From assembly GCF_018024495.1 (NCBI RefSeq), contig NZ_CP071696.1:1736001-1800000 (forward strand): DNA of 64,000 bases. Reading direction: 5' to 3'. Both the position numbers and the translations under genes were made by a program. Shown one piece after another: positions 51,801-60,800 of this stretch; position 1 is the stretch's first letter; each line of letters opens with the position of its first letter. Source of the stretch: Agromyces archimandritae (lineage in GTDB: Bacteria; Actinomycetota; Actinomycetes; Actinomycetales; Microbacteriaceae). The notes beneath the pieces are model-generated. The model was not told the origin of the DNA, searched no databases, and saw nothing but the letters and a program-made list of their open reading frames with translations.

Positions 51801-51834
51801 GCATCCACGCCCGCGCTTCGGCGCGACGCGTCCG

Positions 51835-51864
51835 AAGGGCGCCCCGTTCCGCGGGGCGCCCTTT
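51835..51864 (+). terminator. terminator after rpsN
   Basis: Perfect 12-bp stem AAGGGCGCCCCG / CGGGGCGCCCTT, 5-nt loop, ending in TTT. Confidence 0.88.
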
Positions 51865-52094
51865 CGCATGCCCGCGGCATCCGCTCGCGGGTCGTTCACG
51901 TGCCCCGAATGGATGCCGAGGCGCCCTCGACACGCCGGGCCGCAAATGCCGCAAAGCCCCGGAAATCCGCGGGATTCCGCGGAACTCTGCTACATTCGAG
52001 CACGGCCGATCAGGCCACCGGGGGCAGCCGACCGACCGCGCCCGACATCACGATCAAGCTGTTCCAACAGTGGAAGGTCCGAGGAGGACACTCA

Positions 52095-52382
52095 ATGGCT
52101 GACAAGTCGCTCAACAAGACCGAGCTCGTTGCCAAGGTCGCTGCGTCGACCGGGCAGAGCCAGGCCACCGTCGACGCCGTGCTCGGCGGTCTCTTCGACG
52201 CGCTCGCCGAGTCCGTCGGCTCGGGCACCAAGGTCTCCATCCCGGGCTGGCTCGCCGTCGAGCGCACGCACCGCGCCGCACGCACCGGCCGCAACCCGCA
52301 GACCGGCGCCACCATCGAGATCCCGGCCGGCTACTCGGTCAAGGTCTCGGCCGGCTCCAAGCTCAAGGCCGCCGCGAAGTAA
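52095..52382 (+). CDS. hup: HU-family DNA-binding protein
   Basis: HU-type nucleoid protein (95 aa): LNKTELVAKVAASTGQSQATVDAVLGGLFDALAESVGSGTKVSIPGW and the arm RTGRNPQTGATIEIPAGYSVKVSAGSKLKAA. No long lysine-rich tail, unlike mycobacterial HupB. A TACATT -10 box at 51991-51996 implies a ~95-nt leader; GGAGGA is the ribosome site. Confidence 0.95.
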   Translation: MADKSLNKTELVAKVAASTGQSQATVDAVLGGLFDALAESVGSGTKVSIPGWLAVERTHRAARTGRNPQTGATIEIPAGYSVKVSAGSKLKAAAK

Positions 52383-52392
52383 GACGGCCTCC

Positions 52393-52424
52393 GAAGGGGC
52401 GCGGGCTTCGGCTCGCGCCCCTTC
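52393..52424 (+). terminator. hairpin after hup
   Basis: Perfect 11-bp stem GAAGGGGCGCG / CGCGCCCCTTC with a 10-nt loop; no T-run. Confidence 0.7.
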
Positions 52425-52479
52425 GCCGTGCCCGGGGCGGCCCTTGCCGCGAGGTTCTGATCCGGTGGAGCGAGGCGCG

Positions 52480-52560
52480 GCGAAAGCAGGCCGAAGCGAC
52501 CGGGCGTCACCGGAAGCAGGCCGAATCAGCGTGGGCGGGATCGCTGCGGCCTGCTTTCGC
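52480..52560. repeat. palindrome GCGAAAGCAGGCCG
   Basis: Outer arms GCGAAAGCAGGCCG / CGGCCTGCTTTCGC pair over 14 bp; an internal direct copy (GGAAGCAGGCCGAA) lies between them. With family A copy 8, it fills the gap 52383-52799; no gene seen. Confidence 0.8.
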
Positions 52561-52613
52561 GACGGGGCGGCGGATGCCGGGGCGCTCCGCCCCTCGTTCT
52601 CGCACCCCTTCCG

Positions 52614-52684
52614 TTCCGGGGGTCGAATCCCGCCACTTCCATCGCTCGAATCGCTTCCAGATGGCGGGAATCGACCCCAGGAAG
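52614..52684. repeat. 72-bp palindromic repeat, family A copy 8
   Basis: Arms GGGGTCGAATCCCGCCA and TGGCGGGAATCGACCCC; near-perfect pairing with one offset base. Confidence 0.86.
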
Positions 52685-52799
52685 CGATCGCACACGGCGA
52701 AGCCGGGGCAGGTGCGGACACGTACTGGAGTCGGGCGGGTGGATCCCGAACCGGGCGGGCGCGGGCCGGGCTCACAGCGGGCTCGCATAGGCTGGATCG

Positions 52800-54844
52800 G
52801 TGCCCCGCTCCGTCCGCGTGCTCGGCCCCGCCGTGCTCACCGCCGTCGCACTCATCGCGACGGTCGTCGCGCTCTCCGCCGGCGGCGGCGCCGCCCCCCT
52901 CGACTTCCAGGATCCCGGCCCCGTCACCCGCTGGGGCGTGCCGATCGCGAAGCTGTTCGTGAACCTCGGCGCGGCCGGAATGATCGGCGCGCTCGTGCTC
53001 GCGGTGTGGGCGCTCAGCCCCGAGCGGCGCGAGTTCGACCGCGCCCTCGACGTCGCCGCCGCCTCGGCGGGCGTGCTCACGGTCGCAAGCGCCGCCACCG
53101 GGTTCCTCAGCTTCCTGCTCGTCACCGGCAAATCGGTCGCGTTCGACGACGCGTTCGGGGCGAGCCTCGGACAGTTCCTCACGGCGATCCCCCTCGGGCA
53201 GGCGTGGCTCGCGACGACGCTCATCGCCGCCGCCGTCACGGTGCTCGCCTTCGCCGTCCGCAATCACACCGCGCTCGTCTTCGTCGCCGTGCTCGCCGTC
53301 GTCGCGCTCGTGCCGATGGCGCAACAGGGGCACGCCACCGGGTCCGTAGGCCACAACGAGGCGATCACCGCGCTCGGCCTGCATCTCGTCGGCGCGGCCG
53401 TGTGGCTCGGCGGGCTGCTCACGCTCGTGCTGCTGCAGCGAAGCTTCGAGCCCGGCCGTCTGCCGATCGTGCTCGCGCGCTACTCGAGCATCGCCCTCAT
53501 CTGCTTCATCGTCGTCGCCGTCTCCGGGTACGCGAGTGCCGCCCTGCGCGTGGGGGAGTGGGCCGAGCTCGCGACCCCGTACGGCGGGCTCGTGATCGCG
53601 AAGGTCGCCGCGCTCATCGCGCTCGGGCTGTTCGGGGCGTGGCAGCGCGGCTTCTGGATCCGTCGCCTCTCGGGTGCGGATGCCGCGTCGCAGCGCGCCG
53701 CGGGTGCGGGTTCGGCGGGTGCCGTGGGGGCGGGGGCCGGCGGGGAGGGCGGCGACCGGCATCCACTCGGGACTTCTGGGCGATCGTGGTCGCAGAGCTC
53801 GCCTTCATGGGCATCGCCTCGGGCGTGGCCGCAGCCCTCGCCCGCACGCCCACCCCCGTCGCCGAGACGGTGCCGTCGATCGGGCAGACGCCCGCCGAGA
53901 TCCTCACCGGCGAACCGCTGCCGCCCTGGCCGGAATGGTGGCGCTTCTTCACGGAGTGGCGGCCCGACCTGATCTGGCTCTTCGCCGCCGGGTTCGGCAT
54001 CTTCTTCTACCTCGCCGGCGTGCGGCGCCTCCGCCGCCGCGGCGACCGCTGGCCGATCTACCGCGCGGTGCTCTGGATCGCGGGCATGCTGCTGCTGGCA
54101 TACATCACCAACGGCGGCGTGAACGCCTACGAGCAGTACCTGTTCTCGGCGCACATGGGCGCGCACATGGTGCTGACGATGGCGGTGCCGGTGCTGCTCG
54201 TGCCGGGCGCTCCGGTCACGCTCATCGCCCGCGCCGTCGAACGCCGGAGCGACGGCAGCCGCGGCGGCCGGGAATGGGTGCTGCTGGCCGTGCACTCCCG
54301 CTTCGCGCGCGTCATCGCGAACCCGATCTTCGCGGCCGTGATGTTCGTCGCTTCCCTCTGGGTCTTCTACTACTCGCCGCTGTTCCGCTGGACGATGCTC
54401 GACCACATCGGCCACGAGTGGATGATCGCGCACTTCCTCATCACCGGGTACCTGTTCGTGCAGTCGCTCATCGGCATCGACCCGGTGCCTTTCCGGCTGC
54501 CGTACCCGTTCCGGTTGTTGCTGCTGCTCGGCACGATGGCGTTCCATGCGTTCTTCGGGCTTGCGATCATGTCGAGCACGGGGCTGCTGCTCGCCGACTG
54601 GTACGGCGCGATGGGCTGGGGCACCGATGCGCTCGCCGACCAGCGCGTCGGCGGCGGGCTCGCCTGGTCGATCGGCGAGATCCCGACGCTCGCGCTCGCG
54701 ATCAGCGTCGCCGTCCAGTGGGCGCGCAGCGACGAGAAGGAGACGAAGCGCCGCGACCGGCACGCCGACCGCACCGGCGAAGCCGAGCTCGAGGAGTACA
54801 ACGCGCGCCTGCAGCGGCTCGCGGTCCGCGATTCGGAGGAGTAG
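52800..54844 (+). CDS. CopD / CtaG-type fusion membrane protein, frameshifted
   Basis: The 5' frame gives a CopD-like copper-resistance domain with about eight TM helices (residues ~1-300: VTRWGVPIAKLFVNLGAAGMIGALVLAV, HNEAITALGLHLVGAAVWLGGLLTLVLL). The 3' frame gives a CtaG/DUF2231-like cytochrome c oxidase assembly domain (FWAIVVAELAFMGIASG ... SAHMGAHMVLTMAVPVLLVPGAPVTL ... DHIGHEWMIAHFLITGYLF) with conserved histidines. Adding one base in the G-rich linker 53726-53745 joins both into 681 aa, the normal length of this actinobacterial fusion. Proposed role: copper delivery to haem-copper oxidase. Consensus error in the G-runs is the simplest reading. TAGGCT 6 bp before the GTG fits leaderless transcription. 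Confidence 0.87.
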
Positions 54845-54937
54845 GTCGGCCGCACGGGTGCGGCGGCCAGCCGTTGCCCGAGTGGATGCCGGGGCGCGCT
54901 GCGATGGCGCACGCTGCGATCTCGGGCGGCGATCTCC

Positions 54938-55010
54938 GTTCCGGGGGTCGTTTCCTGCCACGTTTCCGTGCAGGACCGCATTCGGATGGCAGGATTTGAC
55001 CCCCGGAAGG
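54938..55010. repeat. 72-bp palindromic repeat, family A copy 9
   Basis: Arms GGGGGTCGTTTCCTGCCAC and GGATGGCAGGATTTGACCCC. The core changed to CCTGCC/GGCAGG on both arms; the outer tetramer is mismatched. Confidence 0.82.
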
Positions 55011-55015
55011 TTGGG

Positions 55016-55222
55016 TGCGGGGTTGGGTCTCGATACGGCGCTGCGCGCCTACTCGACCGGCGGGTGTGCGGGGTTGGGTCTCGATACGGCGCTGCGCGCC
55101 TACTCGACCGGCGGGTGTGCGGGGTTGGGTCTCGATACGGCGCTGCGCGCCTACTCGACCGGCGCGGCGCTGCGCGCCTACTCGACCGGCGGCGCTGCGC
55201 GCCTACTCGACCGGCGGGGGCG
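55016..55222. repeat. 51-bp tandem array (GGTCTCGATACGG type)
   Basis: Three full 51-bp units containing GGTCTCGATACGGCGCTG then CGCGCCTACTCGACC, then two shortened units. Units themselves are partly palindromic (GGTC..GACC, GGCGC..GCGCGCC). A single related copy lies at 62389. The gap 54845-55224 holds this and family A copy 9 only. Confidence 0.92.
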
Positions 55223-55224
55223 CG

Positions 55225-56277
55225 TCAGCGCAGGCTGACGACGATGTTGCCGTCGGGTTTGATGCGCGCGGTGAGGGAGATCGTGAACGGCACGTCCTCC
55301 TCGTGCTGTTCGATGGTTCCGTCGTAGAGCGACTGCACCTCGACCGAGAGGTGGGCGACGCCCTGGGTCTGCGCGAGCTCGAAGGCGCCGTCGCCCGGGG
55401 TCAGGGTCACGACGGGGGAGTTCGCGATCGACCACTTCGGCTCGCTCGTGACTCGGTCGTCGATGTAGGTGCCGAAGGGGCATTCGGCCGGTTGCAGCAC
55501 GTGCTGCTCGGCGCAGGCGGCGAGGTGCTCGTCGAGCTTCGTCTGCACGCGTTCGACGAAGGCATCCGTCGCCTGCACGTCGAGGACGACGTCGGCGCGT
55601 TCGCCGGGCGCGGCCACCGCGTCGACATCGTCGGCGTGCAGCAGCGGGTCGTCGAAGTCGAGAGAGTACGCCGCGGGCGCGACCACCAGGTACGGCGCGG
55701 ACTGCGTGAAGGCCGTCAGCTCCTCGCCGCTCTTGGTCGCGCGGGTGTCGAGGGTGAGCCCGTTCTCGCCGACGGTGAAGAAGGAGCCGTGCTGCACGGT
55801 GACGTTCATGACCGCGAGCGGGCTCTCGGCGAACGCCCACCGCGACAGCACCCCGTAGAGGGGGGCGATGCGTTTCACGTGGAACGTCGTCTCGACGATC
55901 TCGGTGCCGACGCGATAGTTCGCGGTGACGGCGTAGACGCCGTCGCCCTGCGCTTCGCCGACGGTGACGCTGATGTCTTCGGGGCCGGCTTCGATGACGC
56001 CGTCGCGGAGCATCGCGCGCGAGGTGTCGGCGGGCAGGCCGAGCTCGGCGAGCTCGTCGGTGTCGAGCGCGACTCCCGGGGTGGATGCCGCGGTGAGGAT
56101 GTCGTCGTCGGCGATCGCGGTCAGGTAGCGCTCGACGAAACTGGCCGGCCCGTAGACGGTCTGGTTCAGGATCGCGAAGGCCCCGAAGAACGCCCCGATG
56201 AGCAGCGCGGCAGCCCCAGACCAGCCCAGCACGACGAGCGGCGACACGCCGCTCCGAGTCCTGGACCGCTTCCCCAC
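55225..56277 (-). CDS. membrane-anchored hypothetical protein
   Basis: Protein of 350 aa with a basic N-terminus and one TM helix (SPLVVLGWSGAAALLIGAFFGAFAIL); the rest is predicted extracytoplasmic and beta-rich. Residues ~40-65 resemble a lumazine/DUF4878-like stalk (FVERYLTAIADDDILTAAS). Two cysteines (AACAEQHVLQPAECPFG) probably pair. A conserved Microbacteriaceae hypothetical; function unknown. A TAGACT-type -10 on its strand lies at 56283-56288, just before its ATG. Confidence 0.75.
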   Translation of the reverse strand: MGKRSRTRSGVSPLVVLGWSGAAALLIGAFFGAFAILNQTVYGPASFVERYLTAIADDDILTAASTPGVALDTDELAELGLPADTSRAMLRDGVIEAGPEDISVTVGEAQGDGVYAVTANYRVGTEIVETTFHVKRIAPLYGVLSRWAFAESPLAVMNVTVQHGSFFTVGENGLTLDTRATKSGEELTAFTQSAPYLVVAPAAYSLDFDDPLLHADDVDAVAAPGERADVVLDVQATDAFVERVQTKLDEHLAACAEQHVLQPAECPFGTYIDDRVTSEPKWSIANSPVVTLTPGDGAFELAQTQGVAHLSVEVQSLYDGTIEQHEEDVPFTISLTARIKPDGNIVVSLR

Positions 56278-56432
56278 CCGGACAGTCTAGGGTGAGGCAC
56301 CGGCGAGAAGGCCGGGAGGTCGCCGCCGACCCCCTGAGCGGGGTTGGGGATGGATGCCCCCGGCATCCAGGCCCCGCGGATACACTCGCACCGGCATCCA
56401 CTCGCCGACCCCGACCCCGCCCGGAGCACCCC

Positions 56433-57731
56433 GTGACCGTCACCCTCACCCCCGAACAGCAGGCGGTGTTCGCGGCGATCGAGGGCACCCGCGACAACAT
56501 CTTCGTCACCGGCCGTGCCGGCACCGGCAAGTCGACCCTGCTGAACCACCTGAACTGGAACACGCAGAAGCAGATCGTCATCTGCGCCCCCACCGGCGTG
56601 GCCGCCCTGAACGTCGGCGGGCAGACGATCCACTCCCTGTTCCGCCTGCCGATCGGCGTCATCGCCGACCACGACATCGAGCAGAACGACGCCGTCCGCA
56701 AGATCCTGAACGCCGCAGACACCCTGGTCGTCGACGAGGTCTCCATGGTCAACGCCGACCTCATGGATGCGATGGACCGCGCCCTGCGCCAGGCGAGGCA
56801 ACGCAAGGCCGAACCCTTCGGCGGGGTGCAGCTCGTGCTGTTCGGCGACCCCTACCAGCTGGCCCCCGTGCCGCCGCGCGACCCCCACGAACGCGCCTAC
56901 TTCGCCGACACGTACCGCTCCATGTGGTTCTTCGACGCGAAGGTCTGGGACGAGGCGACCCTGCGGATCTTCGAGCTCGGCGAGGTGCACCGCCAGCACG
57001 ACGACGAGTTCAAGCACATGCTGAACGCCGTGCGGCACGGGCAGGTCACCCCCGAGATCGGCGGGCGGCTGAACGGCATCGGCGCCCGCCGCCCCGTGCC
57101 CGAACAGGGCGCGATCACCCTCGCGACCCGCAACGACGCCGTCACCCGCATCAACCGGCTGCAGCTGCAACGACTGCCCGGCACCGCGCTAGCCAACCAG
57201 GCATCCATCGACGGGGACTATGCCGGCCGCGCCTACCCCGCCGACGAACGCCTCGAACTCAAGGTCGGCGCGCAGGTCATGTTCCTCCGCAACGACACCC
57301 GCGTCGGCGGCGACGGCCCGCGCTGGGTGAACGGCACCATCGGCACCGTCACCCGCCTCGATGGCGAGGTGCGCGTCGACGTCGACGGCGCCGAATACGA
57401 GGTCGAACCGAGCACCTGGGAGCAGTTCAAATACCGGTGGGATCCGGCCCGCAAAACGCTCGAGAAGCAGATCGTCGCCGAATTCACCCAGTTCCCGCTG
57501 CGCCTGGCGTGGGCCGTCACGATCCACAAGGCCCAGGGCGCGAGCTACGACACCGCGATCATCGACCTCGGGGCGCGCGTCTTCAGCCCCGGGCAGACCT
57601 ACGTCGCCCTCTCACGGCTCACCGGCCTGAACGGCCTCTACCTCGCACGGGGCCTCAGACCCAGCGACATCATCGTCGACGAACACGTCGAACGATTCAT
57701 GGCTGGTGCGGAACGCGAGCTGACTGGTTAG
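56433..57731 (+). CDS. Pif1-like DNA helicase
   Basis: Superfamily 1 helicase (432 aa) of the Pif1/RecD2 group. Q-motif TPEQQAVFAAIEG, Walker A TGRAGTGKST, motif Ia VICAPTGVAALNVGGQTIHSLF (Pif1 signature), Walker B VVDEVSMV, motif III LVLFGDPYQLAPV, and C-terminal TIHKAQGASYDTAIIDLG and TYVALSRLTGLNGLYL. Unwinds 5'-3'; Pif1 proteins act on G-quadruplexes and stalled forks. GTG start chosen at the first conserved residue. Confidence 0.92.
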   Translation: MTVTLTPEQQAVFAAIEGTRDNIFVTGRAGTGKSTLLNHLNWNTQKQIVICAPTGVAALNVGGQTIHSLFRLPIGVIADHDIEQNDAVRKILNAADTLVVDEVSMVNADLMDAMDRALRQARQRKAEPFGGVQLVLFGDPYQLAPVPPRDPHERAYFADTYRSMWFFDAKVWDEATLRIFELGEVHRQHDDEFKHMLNAVRHGQVTPEIGGRLNGIGARRPVPEQGAITLATRNDAVTRINRLQLQRLPGTALANQASIDGDYAGRAYPADERLELKVGAQVMFLRNDTRVGGDGPRWVNGTIGTVTRLDGEVRVDVDGAEYEVEPSTWEQFKYRWDPARKTLEKQIVAEFTQFPLRLAWAVTIHKAQGASYDTAIIDLGARVFSPGQTYVALSRLTGLNGLYLARGLRPSDIIVDEHVERFMAGAERELTG

Positions 57732-57767
57732 ACTCGCCAGAGGCAGACACATGGCTAGGGGGGCTAC

Positions 57768-59039
57768 GTGGCTGAACGACTGGGGGGAATCCGGCGCGTG
57801 CTCGTCGTCGGAACGGCGATCGTCGCGCTCATCGCGCTGGCCGGATGCACGTCGCCGGCGACGGATCGCTACAAACAGGTCGCGGGATCGTTCGACGACG
57901 ATCGCGCCGCCGCACTGCAGGGCGTCCTGGAAGAGGCCGTGCGCCTCAGCGGATCCAGCGGCGGCATCGCAGGCGTCTGGTCGCCGTGGGCCGGCGAATG
58001 GACCGCGGCCGTCGGCACCGAGAGCTTCGAGGAGGGCAGCGCCCCGGTCACGGAGAAGACCGGCATCCGCATGGCGACCTCGACCGCGGCGATCACGTGC
58101 ACGATCATGCTGCGGCTCGCCGAGGAGGACAAGATCGACCCGGATGCGCCCGTCGCCGAGCTGCTGCGCGACATGCCCGGGCTGCACGGCGCGACGCCCG
58201 CGCAACTCTGCCAGAACACCTCGGGCATCGCCGACTACTACGGGCAGCTGAAACCGCAGTTCCTCGGCAACCCGCAACGCGAATGGTCCACCCTCGAGCT
58301 CATCTCGAACGCGCTGGCGATGAAGCGCACCGGCACCGCCGGGCACACCTTCTCGTACTCGCGCGGCGGCATCCTGCTGCTCGCCCTCGCGCTCGAACGC
58401 ACCACCGGCAGTTCGTGGAACAGCCTCGCCGAACGCTACGTCTTCGACCCGCTCGAACTCGAGCACACGCGCCTGCCCGCCGGTTCCGAGAAACTCGGCG
58501 CCGGATCCCTGCACGGCTACTCGGCCGCCTTCTCGGACAAGAAACCCGTCTGCGACCAGCGCCTCGATCTCGGCGCGAGCTCGAGTTCGACCGGCGGCGG
58601 CGCGGCCGGTGCCGTCTCGACCCTCGCCGAACTGCACACCATGGCGCAGGCCTTCGCCTCGGGGGCGCTGCTCTCGGAGGAATCGGCCGAGGCGCAGTGG
58701 GCCGCGATCCCGATGGGCAGCAAGGCCGCCGGCTGGCAGGACTACGGGCTCGGCGCCGCACAGTACGGGCCGTTGCGCGGCATCGCGGGCGAAGTGCCCG
58801 GCGCTCTCACCGCCGTCTTCGCCGACGCCGGCAGCGGACTGACCGTCGTCGTCGCGCTGAACAACTCGACCTCCGGGTCGGCGCTCGTGCGCGAGACCGC
58901 GTTCGCGATGGCATCCATCGGCGCGAAGGCCGACGCCGCCAAGGGTCGCGAGCGCCCCTTCGTCGAGCTGCCGTGGTCGCTCGAGCAGGCGCAGGAGAAG
59001 ATGGCCAAGTTCGGCAAGTGCCCGGCGGCGGCCGAGTAG
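57768..59039 (+). CDS. serine-hydrolase-fold lipoprotein lacking catalytic residues
   Basis: Lipoprotein (423 aa, Cys27) with the fold of the class C beta-lactamase/D-Ala-D-Ala carboxypeptidase family. The usual Ser-x-x-Lys site is MATSTAAITC (STAA, no lysine), the Tyr-x-Asn site is TFSYSRGG (YSR), and the His/Lys-Thr-Gly site is replaced by RGIAGEVPG. Fold-level matches (LRLAEEDKIDPDAPVAELL, YVFDPLELEHTRLPAG, VVVALNNS) are otherwise clear. Probably a pseudoenzyme binding a cell-wall ligand or partner. TAGACT at 57729-57734 is the likely -10 box. Confidence 0.8.
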   Translation: MAERLGGIRRVLVVGTAIVALIALAGCTSPATDRYKQVAGSFDDDRAAALQGVLEEAVRLSGSSGGIAGVWSPWAGEWTAAVGTESFEEGSAPVTEKTGIRMATSTAAITCTIMLRLAEEDKIDPDAPVAELLRDMPGLHGATPAQLCQNTSGIADYYGQLKPQFLGNPQREWSTLELISNALAMKRTGTAGHTFSYSRGGILLLALALERTTGSSWNSLAERYVFDPLELEHTRLPAGSEKLGAGSLHGYSAAFSDKKPVCDQRLDLGASSSSTGGGAAGAVSTLAELHTMAQAFASGALLSEESAEAQWAAIPMGSKAAGWQDYGLGAAQYGPLRGIAGEVPGALTAVFADAGSGLTVVVALNNSTSGSALVRETAFAMASIGAKADAAKGRERPFVELPWSLEQAQEKMAKFGKCPAAAE

Positions 59040-59055
59040 GGCGGGACGGGCCCCT

Positions 59056-59262
59056 GCGCAATTGGGGCGCCGCGCGCCGCGGTGGGAGGCTGCCCGGGCG
59101 GTTTCTGCGCAACAGGGCCCCGCGCACCGCGGTGGGTGCCTGCCGGGGCTGTTCTCCTGCGCAATGGGGCGGCGCCGCGCGCCGTGGCGAGTGGCTGCCG
59201 GGGCTGTCCCCTGCGCAAATGGGGCGCCGCGCGCCGCGGTGGGAGGCTGCCCGGGCGGTTTC
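59056..59262. repeat. degenerate ~50-bp tandem repeats (GCGCAA..CCGGGCGGTTTCT)
   Basis: Four irregular units, each starting near TGCGCAA and containing GGGGCGCCGCGCGCCGCGGT and CTGCC(C)GGG(C)GG/CTG. First and fourth are almost identical. No gene supported in 59040-59537 despite long GC-rich open frames. Confidence 0.82.
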
Positions 59263-59348
59263 TGCGCAATGCAGGAGGGCGCGCGTGTCGTGGGGCCGCG
59301 CGCCGCATGGGCACGGCGACACGCCGTGCGCGTTCCTGCATTGCGCAG
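59261..59348. repeat. palindrome TCTGCGCAATGCAGGA, family C copy 1
   Basis: Outer arms CTGCGCAATGCAGGA / TCCTGCATTGCGCAG with inner CGTGTCG / CGACACG. Confidence 0.87.
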
Positions 59349-59537
59349 GGGGTGCACGGTGCCGGGGGTGTGCGGTGCACGCGGGTGCGCGTGCGAGTGC
59401 AGGTGCAGGTGCGGGTGCAGGTGCGGGTGCAGGTGCGGGGGTGGCCGGGCCGAGTGGATGCCGGGGCTCGGTCTCGGAACGGTGACAGTTTGCGCGGGGC
59501 GCTTGCGCCGGGTGCGGCCGGCCGTGAGGATACGAGC

Positions 59538-60461
59538 ATGTCGCGACGATGGATGCCCGGGCGCGCCCACCCTGCCGGGGCGGCCGGCTCGGGGGCCGCG
59601 CTCGCCGCGGGCGCGGCGCTCGTCGCGGGGGCGCTGCTCGCGCTCGCCGCGTGCGCTGCGCCGCCCGGCGCCGTGCCGCCCGGCAGCGGGCCCGATGCGC
59701 CGCCGTGGAATATGCGGCCGGCGGGGGTGGATCCGGCATCCATCGACTGCGCAGCCGAGTTCGCCCTGGCGCAGGGGGTCGTGCCGCCCGCGGAGGAGCC
59801 GCCGTCGACCGAGGGTCAAGAGGCGCCCGCCCCGACGCGGGTCGGTGACGACGCCGAGGCCGTCGCGGTGCTGCGGTGCTCGCAGCAGACCGGCGAGGCA
59901 GCCGATACGGGCCGGACGACGTTCGCCGTCGTGCTGGAGCGGCTCGAGGGCGACCTCGATACCGTGCTCGCCGAGCTGGCGCGCCCCGACGGGCCGCCGC
60001 CCGGGCCGACGACGGCATGCATGGCGATGATGGAGATCCGCCCGCCGCTCTGGCTCGTTCAGGAGGACGGCACCGCCGTGCGCGTCGAGATTCCTCGCGA
60101 CACCTGCGGCTTCAGCTACGCCGAGCTGTGGGATGCCGTCGACGCCCTCGACGTGGTCGAGCGCACCGAGACCGTGCAGGAGCCCGCCCTGACGGACGAC
60201 CCGCCGCTCGCGATCGCGCCGTTCGACCCGAGCGATATCGAAGTGCTCTGCGTGCTGCCGGACGGAATGCTGCCGGGCGACGAACTGCCGGCGATGACCT
60301 TCCAGCCCGTCGAGCCCGACGTCTGGACCGGGACGCTGCCGGAACAGGGCTCGGCGGCCTCGCCCGACGTCCCGGCGCACGCCCCGACCGCCGCCCCGGA
60401 CGATCCGGGAGATCTCGTCTGCCCCACCATGGAGCCGCACCCGGCACCGCCTGCCGACTGA
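59538..60461 (+). CDS. lipoprotein, unrecognised family
   Basis: Lipoprotein of 307 aa (lipobox LAAC, Cys39; long arginine/alanine-rich N-terminus). The mature part contains three to four further cysteines (IDCAAEF, VLRCSQQ, TTACMAMMEIRPPLWLVQEDG, RDTCGFSYAELWDAVDAL, VLCVLPDGM), spaced as if in disulfides, and a proline/alanine-rich C-terminal tail. Conserved in actinobacteria by layout; no function known to me. Follows the pseudo-hydrolase lipoprotein across a repeat array. Confidence 0.72.
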   Translation: MSRRWMPGRAHPAGAAGSGAALAAGAALVAGALLALAACAAPPGAVPPGSGPDAPPWNMRPAGVDPASIDCAAEFALAQGVVPPAEEPPSTEGQEAPAPTRVGDDAEAVAVLRCSQQTGEAADTGRTTFAVVLERLEGDLDTVLAELARPDGPPPGPTTACMAMMEIRPPLWLVQEDGTAVRVEIPRDTCGFSYAELWDAVDALDVVERTETVQEPALTDDPPLAIAPFDPSDIEVLCVLPDGMLPGDELPAMTFQPVEPDVWTGTLPEQGSAASPDVPAHAPTAAPDDPGDLVCPTMEPHPAPPAD

Positions 60462-60464
60462 GAC

Positions 60465-60531
60465 CGCGCTCCGGCATCCACCGCGCTCCGGCATCCACCG
60501 CGCTCCGGCATCCACCGCGCTCCGGCATCCG
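60465..60531. repeat. 15-bp tandem array (CGCTCCGGCATCCAC)
   Basis: Four consecutive units, the last slightly changed. Confidence 0.9.
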
Positions 60532-60543
60532 CCGCCGTGGTCT

Positions 60544-60631
60544 TCTGCGCAATGCAGGAACGCACTCGGCGTGTCGTCGGCGTCATGCGGCACGCGGGCC
60601 CGCGACACGGGTGCGTTCCTGCATTGCGCAG
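60544..60631. repeat. palindrome TCTGCGCAATGCAGGA, family C copy 2
   Basis: Outer arms TCTGCGCAATGCAGGAACGCAC / GTGCGTTCCTGC.. (arms ~22 bp) with inner CGTGTCG / CGACACG. Copy 1 lies 1.3 kb upstream. Confidence 0.88.
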
Positions 60632-60660
60632 AACGCAGGGGGCGCAGAACGCAGGGAGGC

Positions 60661-60722
60661 AGGGGAGATAGAGAGAGACAGAGAGACAGAGAGACAGAGA
60701 GACAGAAAGAGACAGAGGAGGG
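60661..60722. repeat. purine-rich GAGACAGA microsatellite
   Basis: About seven units of GAGACAGA-like octamer, very unlike the surrounding base composition. With the two preceding repeats it fills 60462-60800, where no gene is seen. Confidence 0.88.
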
Positions 60723-60800
60723 ACGGGGCAGGGGGCGGGAGAGAGGTGCGGCCGGATGCGACGAACCGCCCGCCGGCGGGGCGGGCGGTTCGGGCGGAGC

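Noticed and set aside
57612..60608. Very long minus-strand open frame (998 codons)
   Set aside because: Antisense to the pseudo-hydrolase and lipoprotein genes and through repeats; arginine/proline/alanine composition typical of a GC-rich shadow frame and no domain recognisable.
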